DNA of 64,000 nucleotides from Chrysomallon squamiferum (GCA_012295275.1 CM022665.1:17068476-17132475), one strand, 5' to 3'. Positions 1-14,313 are shown, counted from the stretch's first letter. Notes: generated from the sequence alone by a model not told the origin. Program-made: numbers and translations.

Positions 1-498
1 GGGGGGGGTACCAATATCTACATTATTACCTAGGCGCTATTTCAGCTTCGCAATTCAGTGGGTTCCTTAATTGATTAAAAGGCAGCCATTGAATTCATTG
101 CTGACTTCATTCGTTTTACTTCTTCTTTCATTGTATCTTAATACATGTATGATTCAGCGAAGATTTGTGACCGAAGTGGAAAGTTTATACTTCTCCAAAT
201 AATTGCATTACACGAAAACTAAATTTTCTTTTAACGGTTTTGATGGTAGGCGTTGTTAACTAAATATAGATGTTTGGTTCATTGTTTTCGTCTTCAACTG
301 CGCAGGATGGAATTTGCCGGATCATTTACATTATTCAAAAACTGTTATAAGAACTGGTGTAAAATCTACCAAATGAGAACAAATTTCTAGACCATTTTTA
401 CTTATCTATTACGAATTTTCTTACAGACACACACACACACACACGTACATACATGCGTATATACATACCATTATTCATCTATCCAGTCCATTCATCCA

Positions 499-575
499 AT
501 AATAATAATGGTAGCAGTAGCAGCAGCAACAGCAGCAGCAGCAGTAGTAGTAGTAATAATAATAAGAAGAAGAAA
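499..575. repeat. Compound trinucleotide microsatellite
   Basis: Successive AAT, AGC, AGT, AAT and AAG runs, changing unit by single substitutions. An AC dinucleotide run lies just before it at 427-444. Confidence 0.9.
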
Positions 576-961
576 CTATCTGCCAGTTAATGACATATAT
601 TTAGTGGTATGTCAAAACGTTTATAGGATACAGTATCCTTGAGCAAGTCTCTTCAACAGCCATATATTGTTATTACCATTTCTTAAAATATGTTCCGCCA
701 AAAAAACAAAAAAACATATTGTGTATACAAAAGACCCCATGTTGCTAATCGGTAAGAGTAACCCAGGCTGTGGCAGAACTGAGTATCTTCTTTGATCTGT
801 AATATTATACTGTCGATAAAGTTTGATTCATAATATTAATTAATATTAAACCATAATGGAGGTATCGTTAAATCACGCTTTTCATAGCGGCTTTTTCAAT
901 ATTCTTAAAAGATTATCGATCTTTCACATATATCATCCTCAATATCATTAAAAAAAAAAAA

Positions 962-965
<4 letters not shown>

Positions 966-1041
<76 letters not shown>
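966..1041. repeat. AG dinucleotide microsatellite
   Basis: About 38 uninterrupted AG units. The apparent Ser-Leu reading frame across it is only the repeat translated. Confidence 0.95.
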
Positions 1042-1044
<3 letters not shown>

Positions 1045-2442
1045 ACAATAATAATATAATAAGACGAAAAAGAAAAAGAAGAAGATCGAAAGACATTTAC
1101 ATTTTCATCGCTCTATACATGATTAATATTTACAGTTTTAATCACAAATATGGAAAGTGATGCTAAAATCTTCAAAGAAAACCTTTTACTTTTGAACAAA
1201 AGATCTGTAACAAGTCAGAACGTGACATTTTTAACAGTGTAACTCTGAGCACAAATTCAAAACGTGATCGTAAGAGCTACTTTAATGTAATTAACTCGTT
1301 AAGGAGTATGGAAGTTGTCATTATCGTGTTTTTCTTTTTTGAAAGTAATGAAATGTCTTTCACAGTAATTTAAAAATGCATTTTGTTTAATTTGTTTCTA
1401 CGCAGTTTTCAGCTAAGGTCTGATGAATAATATAAAGTCAACGGATGTGCATGGAAATTGCAGTTTTCTTTTATTTATATACATGTGATGTCACGACTTA
1501 CAAAAAAATAATAAAGAGAGAAAATCCTGACATATCAGCAGAGTCTGCAAATATTTACAAATTCACGATGAATAAACACTTCGTAATTCATAAGTAATGC
1601 TAATATAACATCATATGAGTCCCCGCTTTCTTTTTTTGTTTGTTTGTTTGTTTGTTGTTTCGTTGTTTTGTTGTTGTTTGTTTTGGGGTGTTTTTTCATA
1701 TTTATTTATAAGTCATGACGTCAGAGATAACAGTTAAGAAAAGGAAATGGACATAAATATGTTATTAATGTTGTAACTCTTTACTATTAAATAAAAGCTG
1801 TTTAGAAACAGTTTAATAATTTGAAAATGCACAATGTCTGTTTTGTTAGAAGCAAGACTAGTACACTTTGATTATGTCAGAATTCTTTTTTAAAACCAGC
1901 CTCTATGGGTTTGTTCAGTCTTTAGAATACTTTATTAGTAGTATCAATGTGTCAAAGTGTACGAAATAGATGTTTTTGTTTGCGTGTTATCATCATGACA
2001 AGTAAAGGTTAAAAAAAGAAAATCAAACATAAAGGACTGGTTTACTATTTGATAACTATATACATGATTAATATTGACAACTGTATGAAAGGTGATGGCA
2101 CAATCTTCAAACAGATTTCTTAGCTTGTGAAAAAACCCGACATAAACATAGAGAAACGTGCTGGTTTTTCATTAATTTACTAAACTTGAAAGGAATGGCG
2201 ATGTTGAGAGACAAACCTGTTTGTTAGTTAATAATTAATCATCGCCTGTCTCGTGTTCGTGTAATAACTTATTACTTGTGTGTGCAGTTACAGGACATCT
2301 GCTTACACTTCCATTAATACTGAACCTTTTTTTTTTCTACCTCACGTCAACATTTTCTTCTTTTACACACCACTCTTCTTTCACTGCAGATGTGTATTCG
2401 TTTATTTTTTTTTTTTCTTCTTTTTTCTTTTATTTATTTGTA

Positions 2443-2637
2443 TGTATGTTTGTGTGTTTATGTATGTATGTATGTATGTATGTATGTATATATGTGTGTG
2501 TATGTATGTTTGTATGTACGTAAGTATATGTGTGTACATACGTATGTATGTATGTGTATGTTTGTATCTTTATATGCGTATTCGTATATATGTATGTGTG
2601 TGAGTGTATGTATGTGTGAGTGTATGTGTGTTTGAGT
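2443..2637. repeat. TATG-type tetranucleotide tract
   Basis: Imperfect GTAT/TATG units mixed with GTGT runs, a purine-pyrimidine alternating tract. Open frames on both strands (Cys-Met-Tyr-Val or Thr-His-Tyr-Ile) are repeat translations. Confidence 0.9.
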
Positions 2638-4447
2638 GATTTAAATCGTGACATGCTCTGGCATGACGACATACAATGCAGATAAGATGAAAATGGCTGA
2701 GTTAAGATGTTTAAGGCTGTCAAGTACACATAATTAGGCAAGGTTTTCTTTGATTCGTGTTAATCGATAATAGCCACTTAACGACATCAATCATTTCTCC
2801 AGGTTAGCGACGATACTAGAAATATCGAGACAAGGAACACGCGCCACTGGAACCTCGTTAATGCAGACCCAGCGAGGCATATTGAAACCCACGGTTATAG
2901 ATTTATTTGATCGAGATTATTTGCAGATCTGTTAACTTGTCATCGGTCAGTCTTCTGCTCTCTGTTAGTCCAAAAATGCGGCGGTATTACGTTACCACGG
3001 TGACACGGTTGTTAAGGGTACAACATTAGGCTTGGTACGTTTAGGGTTCGCATTCTGATACTGGTTTATTGTTTTAATTATTTTAGATCAAGTTTATAAT
3101 TATTTCTTCTTCTTAACCTGATGTTCTAGTCCTTGACAAAACGCAGACTGGGACTAGTTATATAGAAACATGATGTTGTTTGTTTGCCTATGGAAGATAT
3201 GTTGTTACTGAACAGCGCATTCAAATTTTAACAACACATACACAAGCTATGAGAGATAGAAAATTATTTTGAAAATTAAAAAATAAATAAAATATATAAA
3301 TCAATAAAATGATAAAATAAATTACAGATGAATGAGTGAATGAACGAATAAGAAAGTGAATAATTTAAATAATTAATTTAAATAAATAAATAAATAAAAC
3401 CTATCACATGTAGATAAACAGACATTATTCTAGCAGTTATGGTTGTTTTCATTATTATCCTTTTTTTTTTTTTTAAAAGAAAGAAAAAAAAGATACAATG
3501 AAATAAAAGCATTTAAATGAAAAATGCTTAAATGTACTACAGTTGCACTTCGTACACATTCTGCAACAATAAACGTAATGTTTTAAGCTGTGTCTGCAGT
3601 GTGCGCCCGCTGGGCTGGCTATTTCTCATTCAAACCAGTGCCCTGCTTGTTAAATAAAATAATACTGCTTTCTACACGAAGATACGTGAAAGGATCTGAT
3701 GCTGATACGGAATGACGGCAAATGGTTTTCTTTGTCACACCATCACAATGAAAAGAATTAAATATCAGACACCTTATAACCTTGTATACAAAAATGTGTT
3801 AGAATGTTATTAAACATTAATACGTTTATTCATTTGTATGAATATGCATTCATTAAAGAAACTGGTGTGAAAAAAAATAGTCTGAATATGTATTGTGTAA
3901 TTCCAAGTGATTATTGTTTTTTCCTCCTGATAATGGTACGAACAAATAGCTAAATGGGTTATGTATTTTTCCCAGTCATTATGACTATTTGTACCTCTGT
4001 TAATAATAAAACAATGTTACACTGATTGGTACAGTATATTCTTTATTTTTTACCTAACCAATTTTTTAAAATTTTACTTAAGCAAAGCTTTATCTAATTT
4101 CGCGGTATTGACAAAGAAATATTGAGACATAGAGAGAAAAAAATCGCCCACACACAATCGATCATGTTTGTTTCTTTTCATTTGTCTTTTTGTATCTAAA
4201 ATATTTCCTTGTTGCTCCAGACATTTCCTTTTCCATCGGTCTGTAGGCTTTCCGACTTTTGTTCCTTTGTTTCATGTTCAAAAATATTTACACAAACTTT
4301 TACCGCCATAGTAGAAAAGATAATCACTGATAAAAGTACAAGAAGTCACTGTCGTGTAGTTTATTACCAAATGACGAAGACGTATCTGTATCCGTTTCAG
4401 TTATTTTAAGATAAGAATGTTGCTCAGCAGCAGACATTATTTGCCGA

Positions 4448-4520
4448 AACCGAGATAAAGCTCAGTGGTAGATCGCTCATCTGAGATCTGTTATTCAAAG
4501 GCGAATGCTTAAACCAAATT
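4448..4520 (+). mobile_element. tRNA-derived SINE head, degenerate
   Basis: The segment contains AGCTCAGTGGTAGATCGCTC, which matches the tRNA D-arm and RNA polymerase III A-box region. A weak B-box-like GCGAATGC follows about 45 bases later. The acceptor stem does not pair, so it is not a working tRNA. A similar A-box head occurs at 22975 inside a PAF1 intron. Confidence 0.5.
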
Positions 4521-5121
4521 ATATGTATTTTTAGATATGTCTGAGGCTGAAGGGTAGTAGGATCTCATCTGTGGACCATGGCTTCAAGTTATTATGACTG
4601 GTTGTTTGACAGGTTCTGGTTGACTGCTGTCTTAGAAATCACATGTCACGTGATCAGTTTTTCTGTTACGCTCTTTAACAATCTAACCAGCACCAGACAA
4701 ATGGTGTTTCAAACTCCGTGCTATAAGCATGAACAATAGAGGCGTTGCTTAAAATTGCCAAGAGTAGCCCACATATTATACAAACCTTGTTATTATAAAA
4801 ACTATTAATACTAAAATACCGAAATTCCTTCATGAAAAATATTCATTAAATAATTCATTATGAAGCCAGATACATTGTTTGAAATATTTAACTTGTTTAT
4901 TTCTATATCTGTTTCATGTACTCAAAAAATTCAAATGAAGTTTATTATTATGTAACTGACTTACATAGAGGGTTACTTGTTGTTCTCCTTTATGTATATC
5001 CTTTATTTAAAGAAACAATGTTTGAAACGGAATGAACAATGCATATATGAGATTTTAGTACTGATAAACGTGTCTGTGATTATGTTTGCACAGACAAGTG
5101 ATTGGATGAATCGAACATTGG

Positions 5122-5392
5122 ATGTATGGATGGATGAATAATCATATGTCTTTACGTACATATATGTATGTATGTGGGTATGTATGGTATGGATATATGC
5201 ATGTGTATATGTACGTGTGTGTGTATGTATGTATGCATGTATGTATGTATGTAAGTATTGTATGTACGTATGTACGTAGGTGTATGCATGTATGTATTTA
5301 TATTTGTATGTATGTACGTATGTATGTACGTATGTTTGTATGTATGTATATGTATGTGTATATGAATGTATTTATGTTTGTATACTTAATAT
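5122..5392. repeat. TATG-type tetranucleotide tract
   Basis: A long imperfect array of ATGT/GTAT units with ACGT variants, similar in unit to the tract at 2443. The Met-Tyr-Val-rich open frame here is not a gene. Confidence 0.9.
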
Positions 5393-5572
5393 ATGTTAGT
5401 GAATAAAAAGGTATTGATTATACACTTCTCCTTTATCTAAAATAACAGTGCAAGAGAGAAAAAAGAAAAAGATGAATACTGACAGAGACAGTGAAGAGAA
5501 TGACAAACACAGAAAAGAAATAAAATTATATTAACATATAAAAGGTATTTACAATACAAAGGTTAAACTTAC

Positions 5573-5833
5573 CCATCTCTCGTATTTCGGATGAATGTTG
5601 TCAGTGATACACTGATCTTCCGTGATTTTCGTTCTGACGTACTTGGGAAATTCGAAGCCCATGATTAAAGCGATAGTCAACATAAAAATGCTAACAAAAA
5701 ATATTCCTAGAACTAGTATCTTCACGGACATTACCGAAGCACGGACGGAAACATCCGTATATTTCCGACCCCAAGTTCCGCGGTCCAGATTCGCCGAGCG
5801 TGGAACCACCGGCGGGTGATACAGCCTATTCAT
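5573..5833 (-). CDS. First coding exon of a CD36/scavenger-receptor-B-like protein (partial)
   Basis: The exon encodes 87 residues from the ATG at 5833 to a Trp codon, followed immediately by a consensus donor GTAAGT (5572-5567), phase 0. An in-frame TAA sits two codons before the ATG, which supports this start. Residues 1-36 are a basic N-terminal segment. Residues about 37-60 are a strongly hydrophobic membrane helix (ILVLGIFFVSIFMLTIALIM). They are followed by FPKYVRTKITEDQ and a closing YERW. CD36-family proteins begin the same way: a short cytosolic tail, one membrane helix, a Pro-hydrophobic-Val-Lys stretch and an aromatic-x-x-Trp. In that family the following ectodomain binds lipid or lipoprotein ligands. 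The cytosolic tail is longer than the usual 7-12 residues; Met35 would give a typical tail. No downstream exon is visible, so the family call rests on about 45 residues. Another single-pass or multi-pass membrane protein remains possible. Confidence 0.55.
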
Positions 5834-7116
5834 AGATTATTCTTAAATTTCCACTGTTATTTTTAAAAATTCTTTGAATTTTTTTTCTTCTTTTTCCTTT
5901 TTGTCATCAATGTTTGTAAACCTTCAAGCCAAGCTCCAGAACGAGTACTATTTGTTTAATATTACTAAATGAGGACTTCGTGTAATGTTAATCAACTTCA
6001 GTCCCGTCAGTCTGATTTCGTTTCCATCCATTCTGAAGAGTTTAGTGTCGCTGGTTCAGACATATCTAACACGTACGTTTAGCATTGGAAAAATGTATTC
6101 TAAGTAACCAGCTTTCATTTATATTGTAATTTCTTTGAGGTTTTCGATTCGCACTGCAAATAAAAACAAAGGTAAAATAAAAATTTTAATATATTATAGA
6201 CAAATGCAAAAATACATTTTAACACATTTATAGACACACATAAAATAATTATATTTTGATAACTGTTTAATGCCAATTTTTTTTTTTTTTGGACTCACCT
6301 AATGTCTCTGATCATTACTATATGGAAAGTCTGATATATAATGCATTTAGGAGAAAAAGCGTACAGAAAAGGAATTATTCTCCACAACAAATACAATTCT
6401 TTTCTTCTTCTAAACTGACACATCTGTAAATTTTTATTAATATCAACTGTTAATCAATATGACCAACAAACAGTAAACGTTTGGTATTGTTTTCATTTTA
6501 ATAAAAGATCCGGTAACATTCTTCTTAATGATAAACCACTGTCATATTTATGCAGAGATATAAAAGTAGTTACTGCTCCATGATTTATTTGAAATTATTT
6601 AGATTAGCCAGATATTCACCTTTTCTTTCATTTGACTAGGCCTGTGGACATTACCGTGACGGATCACAACGGGTGGCCCTCAAAATGACTTTGTTTTTGT
6701 ATTCACAAATATAACATTCATTCAATTACCTCAGAAAACAGTAAATATGCAGTTTATGCAATAGTCACAGAAATAACTAAATCATGATTATTTCCTATAT
6801 CGGTGTTTGTTATAAACTGCATTTGCATATTTTTACCTTAACTTTTCACTTTCACTAATGTTTTTTCTCTCTTTCTGTCTCATTTATTAAAAATGTTTTG
6901 AATGTTATCTTTGAAAATATAAAATTCTCAATAGAGCACCAAAAAACAAAAAAATAAAAATAAAAAAGAGAGAGAAAGGATTTCATTGACAAAATTATGC
7001 GTCATTACCACAATCATTATCACTGTCATTATCATCGATGTTACTATCATTATCCTTATCATCATGAATAGTGGTAATTATTCATCATAATGTGATTCAC
7101 GTAGGTGGTTTTGTTA

Positions 7117-7163
<47 letters not shown>
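7117..7163. repeat. TAG trinucleotide microsatellite
   Basis: About 15 perfect TAG units, followed by decayed AAC/AGC/AGT units to about 7265. Confidence 0.95.
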
Positions 7164-7977
7164 ACAGCAACTATAAGAGTAGTATTAATAGAAGTAACAG
7201 TAGCAGCAGTATTAATAGAAAGAATAACAGTATACTACTAGTAGTAGTATATGTTGTTGTTGTTGCTGTATGGTTGTAGCCGTGTTAATAAGGTATGATG
7301 ATGGCGAAAGCACCAAAAGCAGTCATAAAAAGTTTAAGAACACAATGACGATGTCATTGTTGTTGTTGTTATTACCGATGATGTTAATGGCGATGAAAAT
7401 GATCGTGATTGGTATTACAGCAATCGTTGTTGTTATTTTTACTGGCAACATTTCAGTATCTTTCTCATCTGTTTTCCTTTTCTTTTTTCTTTTTTAAATT
7501 ACAATTTGTAAAAAGAAACAGACAGTGATATGTAGCCTAATAATAAAAGATACTTACCAAACATCTGCACATGTCGTCTGCAAGGAATGATTTTATTTGC
7601 TGGTGTAAATATTCTTAAAACTAGTTCTTCCAAAATATATTTCCACAGTGAAACTCAGTTTTACCTTCTTTTTAAAAAAGAAAAAAGAATAAAAAGTTCC
7701 AGACACTGGAATTCTTTTATCAATAAACGAAGACGTGCTTCGTACGCCAAAAGCTAGATCGTCTGCCAGTCACGAGCTCTTGTGATTGACTGGTGACTCG
7801 ACGTACAAACCGCTCGCCGGCGTCCAATGCCTATCGTGTAATACCGATACTTAATCGATTGACTGGGTTAACGTGCTCTCAGTGACTGCTAGTCTGAAAT
7901 CTCCAATGACAAGTGACGAATAATGAAGAAACGACATGACTTTTATTTTTGTCACTTTCATTCTTTCTTTGTCTCAG

Positions 7978-7980
<3 letters not shown>

Positions 7981-8059
<79 letters not shown>
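7981..8059. repeat. TC dinucleotide microsatellite
   Basis: About 39 uninterrupted TC units. It produces spurious Ser-Leu and Arg-Glu open frames on both strands. Confidence 0.95.
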
Positions 8060-8061
<2 letters not shown>

Positions 8062-9170
8062 CTGTCTGTCAGTCTCCCTCTTTCGCCTTTTTCTCAAATT
8101 TCACTATTATTATTACTATTATTATTATTTTTAATAAATAAATATATAATTAACTAAATGAAATTGAAGAAATTAAATAACTATCTATGTGTGTAGCTGT
8201 ATGTGTCTCTCTATGTACTGTTTACCCTCAGTTTCACGGATCTCTGAACCCATTTCCATCAAGGTAATAGCAAAATTTTAAAACTGCACCCATAACAGCC
8301 TAACCTAACAGACTTCACCCAATCAAGCCTACTGTACTCTACCGTTTTCTTTACATATATTGTATGGCATTTGTTTTTCAGACGGGTGCAGTCCGCTGTT
8401 AGTCCATGAAATCGAGAGTCTACATGTATTTGTATATGTATGTGTTTTTAAAAAAAATATATAAGTAATTAAAACACGATTTCTTATATATTTGTACCTA
8501 TTTTCTGGAAAATTATCTCTTAAGCTTTAAATTTATATCGATTCTTTGAAAGGAAATAAAAGTACACAGAGTACAAAGCTACAAATAATTATACCATAAT
8601 GCTAGATCAGAATGATGCCTGAACGTTCTCAATGATAAAGTCTACTTTAATGATTTTCTACAAGTCTTAACAAAGCCAATTAATTGTTTACGCTGTGTAA
8701 TAATTATTTTTACTCCACTTTCGATAGAAATTGGATTACATACAGACGATGCTAACACCAACTGGATCTTAAAATGTGTGTGTGTGTTTATGTGTGAGTG
8801 TGTATATGTATGTATGTCTGTCTGTCTGTATCTGTGTATGTATGTTTGTATTTTTAAACAAATGTTAAACATATAGACTCAAATATTGATTGTTATATAC
8901 ACACATAGAAAAACAAATTAGGATGACATACGCAAATATTTAAAAAAAAAAAAAAAAAAAAAACCATCAAATACTTAAAAAAAAAAAAAATAAAAGAAAG
9001 GAAAAAAGAAAAACTTCAAAACAAACATGAAGAAATTTCGTTAACTGCTCTCTGTCTGCTATTTCTGTTCAATCGAAAAAAGTCACAAAGTACGTGTACG
9101 CATCATCCAAGTGTATTTTTTTTTTTTTTTACATGAAAATAATCAGATTAGATTAGTTTTATTTTTTCTT

Positions 9171-9191
9171 CTTCTAATTTATTTATTTATT

Positions 9192-9230
<39 letters not shown>

Positions 9231-9256
9231 TATTATTATTATTATTATTTTTAGCA
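9171..9256. repeat. ATTT and ATT microsatellite
   Basis: An ATTT tetranucleotide run passes into an ATT trinucleotide run. A separate GC/CA run lies at 9504-9535. Confidence 0.9.
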
Positions 9257-9503
9257 TTATTATTTATTGTTGTTGTTTTGGATTTTTTTTTAATTTAGAA
9301 AACATTTATTGAACACTTTTTTGTGCATTTTCAATTATAGCTAACGTTCTGCAGCCAAGTAAATCATGTTGTTGTTTTCAGGTAGTTTTTTTTTGTAATT
9401 TTTTTAAATCACTTGCAGAATATCGTTTTGAATTCATCTCATTTTAAGTGGATATCACCGTCTCTTGTTAGCTAAGTAAACATTACAATGACACCCACCC
9501 ACC

Positions 9504-9534
<31 letters not shown>

Positions 9535-10176
9535 ATCGTTTATTCAAAATAACGACTGTTTATCGATCGAAATGTAACATGCAATAATTTATTTCATGGT
9601 AGATTGCACGATTTCATTATTATTATTTTTATTTTTATTTTTTTCACTTTTATAATCTTATTATCTTGCTAAGATTTTTAAAATCACTTCTAAAATGATA
9701 TTTATTTTCCGTTTTTTTGTTTGTTTTTTTTATTGTTTTTCTTGGGCTTTTAAAATATTTTTTATAAAAAAAATACTTTCATCTTTTAAAAACGTTTATT
9801 ATATAGAAATATATACTTTAAAAAAAAAATTCTTCTGTTGTTTGCTTTTTTTCACTACTTTTTTCTTCTGTTCATTATAAAAATGAAACTAAGTATGTCC
9901 AGCTTAGCTTTTTGTAAACTGAAGACAATAAAGTAGTCTATATTTTGATTAAAATAAAACCGTTTTAAAGTGCCAGTTTAGAAAACTATATACATACTTG
10001 TATGTGTATTTGTTGTGGAAAATAATTACTTTTCCTTACTTTCTTTTTCTCCTAAATGTAGGTATTGCATTTAACTTTTTTATCCATGTATATATCTGTA
10101 TATCTATCTTCCTATCTTTTTTTTTGTCTTTCCATAAATCTACCTACATATCTAACTATCAGTCATTCTATCCATT

Positions 10177-10180
<4 letters not shown>

Positions 10181-10261
<81 letters not shown>
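10181..10261. repeat. TC then TA compound microsatellite
   Basis: About 27 TC units (10181-10235) followed directly by about 13 TA units. Confidence 0.95.
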
Positions 10262-10833
10262 GGTTGTCTGTCTGTCTTTCTGTCTGACTTTCTGTTTATC
10301 TTTATATCAGCTACAAAACTTCACAAAATAACTGTTAAAGAACTGAAAATAATTTGCATGGTCGTTATTTGTCATCATGCCAGAAGTTCACAGAACCGGA
10401 AGTAATTGATAATTAAGCGTTGATTTCCTTTATAGGGCATAATTAGACACCGTGAACAACCGAAAACATTATTAAATGATAACTGATAGATATGGACTTT
10501 TTAATGATAGCAATTTTGTACCTGTTATAATGAATAACCTATTGACATCTGATATGAATGAAGACAATTACGAAGACATATGAAGGTGTTTCCTCTCGTT
10601 AACCTTGTTGATGGACACTGCAGTCCGAAAGAGTCGTTTCTGGATGGGGTTTTTTGAGTGTGTGTGGGTTTTTTGATTAACTGACGATCGAACTTGTCTC
10701 TGGTATGACCATTCATTATACATTGTCGTTATAACAAGTGTGTGGTTTGTTTTAGAGAAAACTAGATATAACAGCAGAACAATGCAAGTTTTATGTGAAA
10801 CTGAATGTTAAATTAGAGAGGAAATCCACGAAT

Positions 10834-10836
<3 letters not shown>

Positions 10837-10883
<47 letters not shown>

Positions 10884-11017
10884 GTGTGTGTGTGTGATTA
10901 ACAAGTTGTTCGGGTCGATAAAACTATCACTGATATAGAAGAAAATGGATAAGACACAAAAAAATCATAAAACATGTAACTGAACACAGAGTACATCCAT
11001 CTATCCATCCATTCATC

Positions 11018-11060
<43 letters not shown>
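10837..11060. repeat. TG run and facing AC run
   Basis: A TG run of 22 units (10837-10880) and an AC run of 20 units (11021-11060) lie 140 bases apart in inverted orientation. The transcript of either strand could fold into a hairpin with 40-base arms. Confidence 0.9.
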
Positions 11061-11063
<3 letters not shown>

Positions 11064-11504
11064 TATAGTTACCATAGTACGTAGGCACAGACATGCGCAT
11101 GCACGCACACAAACGGACACACACAGAGACAGACAGACAGACAATTAATCCCTGTTTAAGGGAAACAATCATTTTCAATTATCAATGCATTGTTTCTCGA
11201 TTGTCACGTAATGTACTTGTCGGCTTGATGGCGTTAATTGTTAATCATTGTTGTCATAGCAGCAGATATATATTTTCAATAGAAAACGTCTGTCATGTTA
11301 GAAGCGTCGCTTAGACAACGGATATATACGTTTTCTTTTGTAAGGTTAGTACGTAGAAAGTAAGCTGCAGGCTAATTAAACCATTGTAGAAATTTGTCAT
11401 TGCACATTTAACAACCAAAACAACGACTACTACTCCCACTACTACTATCACTACTACTGCTGCTACTGCTGTTGCTATAGCTACCATTACTCCTCCAGCT
11501 ACTG

Positions 11505-11505
<1 letters not shown>

Positions 11506-11541
<36 letters not shown>
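11506..11541. repeat. CTA trinucleotide microsatellite
   Basis: A perfect core within a wider imperfect CTA/CTG/CCA trinucleotide region (about 11420-11620). Confidence 0.9.
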
Positions 11542-11542
<1 letters not shown>

Positions 11543-12059
11543 GCAGCTACTTCTAATACTATTGTTGTGGCAACTACACTACAACGACATCTACTACTAT
11601 AATTACAGCTACTACAACCACTCTTTCTATTACTGTCTTTTTATACTTTTTCCTTCCTTTTCTTCGTCTTCTTCTTCTTCTTTTTCTTCTTCTTCTTATT
11701 ATTAGTGTACTTGTTATTTTTACTATAGATAATATAGATATTATAAACATTATACAATATAATTTACTGCAATACAACAGAACAGTATAATGTAATGTAT
11801 TGTAATATAATGATATATTATAACACAGCATAATATAACATGTAACTTAATATAATATAAATATTAAATGTACTGACAAGTCTATACATTTTACTATCAT
11901 TAAACTCATTTATGTGTATCTATATTATAGATCTGATAATGATGAGTAAACATATCATTATCATTATCATTATCATGTGTCGTATATACTTCCTAGTCCG
12001 TGTAATATATAATTATCAGTAAAGTAAACTGTAGGAAGTATGTTCCATATCCATCACTA

Positions 12060-12303
<244 letters not shown>

Positions 12304-12975
12304 GTAGCTATATATATGTCTATACATCCAGTTATCTATCCACACGCGCAGCATACATAAACACACACACACAAATGAAAATTAAGCCACCTATCGGATT
12401 ACACAAATACAAAAACATGAAAAATAGACAAGAACAAAATTACATTAAATTAAATTTAAAAAAATATACATACAAAAACAATATATATTGTTCGATTTAC
12501 CTAATATTGCATTGTCTAATTGCTATTTATTTTTATTGCTAATTTCGCTTTCACTCGAGTTTAAATCTCTGTTTTGTTATTCAGCACAATGTTTATAATG
12601 GTAGCCATTCACCAAACAAATAAATGTGTTTCTCAGGGAGTGCTGAAATTAAGCGCTTGTATCACGCAATTTGGACGTCATCGAAGAACTTCCAAACGTA
12701 TATAAATGTAAATCCGTAGGTGTAACCCCAATAGAATAATTATGTTGATTAATTTTCTATTATCGAGATAAGCGGTCACATAATTTGAGATAACACTCTG
12801 TAATTCTGGACGTGACTGTAAAGCGAAAAAGAATGTAAAACAACATATTCTACTAATCAACAGTGAAGATATAATTACTTTGCTAGGTAGCACAGTACAT
12901 AAACTGTCTGTTTCAAGATGGTATAAAAGCCTTTCGTATCAACTGGTATTTATGTCGTTCAGAATTCTTATCTCA

Positions 12976-12976
<1 letters not shown>

Positions 12977-13006
<30 letters not shown>
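12977..13006. repeat. ATT microsatellite
   Basis: About ten ATT units, with decayed units to 13022. Confidence 0.9.
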
Positions 13007-14279
13007 TTTACTATTATTATTATCGCACATGAGTCTTTTAACATATTAAGACTGAACTGTAGAAAATAAGCCCTTAATAGCTTTAATAGGCTTGCGTGTT
13101 TGGGTATGTATGTATGTTTGTATATATATATATATGTAAGTATCTTTGTGTGTTTGTGTATGTGTGTGTGTGTCTATGTATGCATCTTTGCATATGTATT
13201 AATAATCGGAGAAAGGGAAATACAACTAACAATCCCGTGCTTGTAAAAATATTGATAAAAGAAAAATTATGTCTTCTAAACAGTGAAACTTTTTTTTTTT
13301 TTTTTTTTTTTTACTGATAACGTGTTGTAATTTTATCATTTATTCGTCCAGAACAATCTGTACGTACAGATAATCAGCTGTGTAGACAGTAGGATCAATA
13401 GTGTTAAATGACTGGCAGTATTCAAACGATTAATTTTGGATGTTGCTATGGACACGTTCCGAAACATGCCGTATTATTACGAAGAAAAAATTATCTTAAA
13501 AATAAATAAATAATCTCTTTTTTTTTTTTTTTTTTTTTTTAAATTTGCATTAAAGATATATATTTATTTATTCTGCGATTTTCTTCGATTTCCAGATATT
13601 TTTATTCTACCCTAAATCTTTATATAAAGTCTGCTTTATGTGACAGAAATAGAAAGTCTGAGACAAGTTTTATACACACTTATTAACATCTGCTTTTTAC
13701 AACGTAACAAAGTCATTTATCCAAATAATTTTACTTGTTATAGTCAAATAAATGTTCACGTTATTTTTAATCATGATTATAAATCAAAGAAAAGATAAAA
13801 AAAAAAAAAAAAAAAAAAAAAAATTAAAATAAGAATGAGATAGAAAAGAAAGAAAAAAAAAAACATTCAGTCAACTTATGCTATTTTTATTACCAACTCA
13901 ATTATCGTAGTTTTTTCACCACGTACGTAAAATCTCTCTTTTGTTATTTTATTTCAGTCAGTGATCTATTTATATCGAATTTACTATGTCGGTCATTAAT
14001 AAATATACATTAAAAAGTACAAATTTTTTATTTTTAAATTACAATTAACAAATAAACATACTAACACGCGCGCGCGTTGATATTCACAAGACACATATAC
14101 ATACAGATAACACAAACAAGTAATACATACATACAAAAATTCATATACATATATGCCTACATGTACACAACACACATGTATATAAAAACACCATACACAC
14201 TTTGATTCATAAACCAACGCATAAAAAATATCCAAAATAGATTTTTAACAGTCGCAAATATTCAGTTTATGACTCATTC

Positions 14280-14313
<34 letters not shown>

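Larger units (their letters stand above)
1..5572. other. Non-coding flank or intron, repeat-rich
   Basis: No open reading frame here resembles a known protein; the longer ones are translations of microsatellites. If the exon at 5573-5833 belongs to a minus-strand gene, this stretch is its first intron and continues out of the window. I looked on the minus strand for a second CD36-family exon (a Gly-Pro-Tyr type motif) and saw none. Contents are microsatellites, a tRNA-like SINE head near 4448 and a somewhat GC-richer patch around 2780-3060 that I cannot classify. Confidence 0.6.

Noticed and set aside
905-1096. Ser-Leu-rich minus-strand open frame (similar ones near 7879-8157, 9998-10405 and 12040-12360)
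   Set aside because: These are translations of AG/TC microsatellites, which have no stop codon in any frame; no flanking splice or domain evidence.
5622-5819. 65-codon plus-strand frame opposite the CD36-like exon
   Set aside because: Antisense of the minus-strand exon, which has an upstream stop, a membrane helix and a consensus donor.
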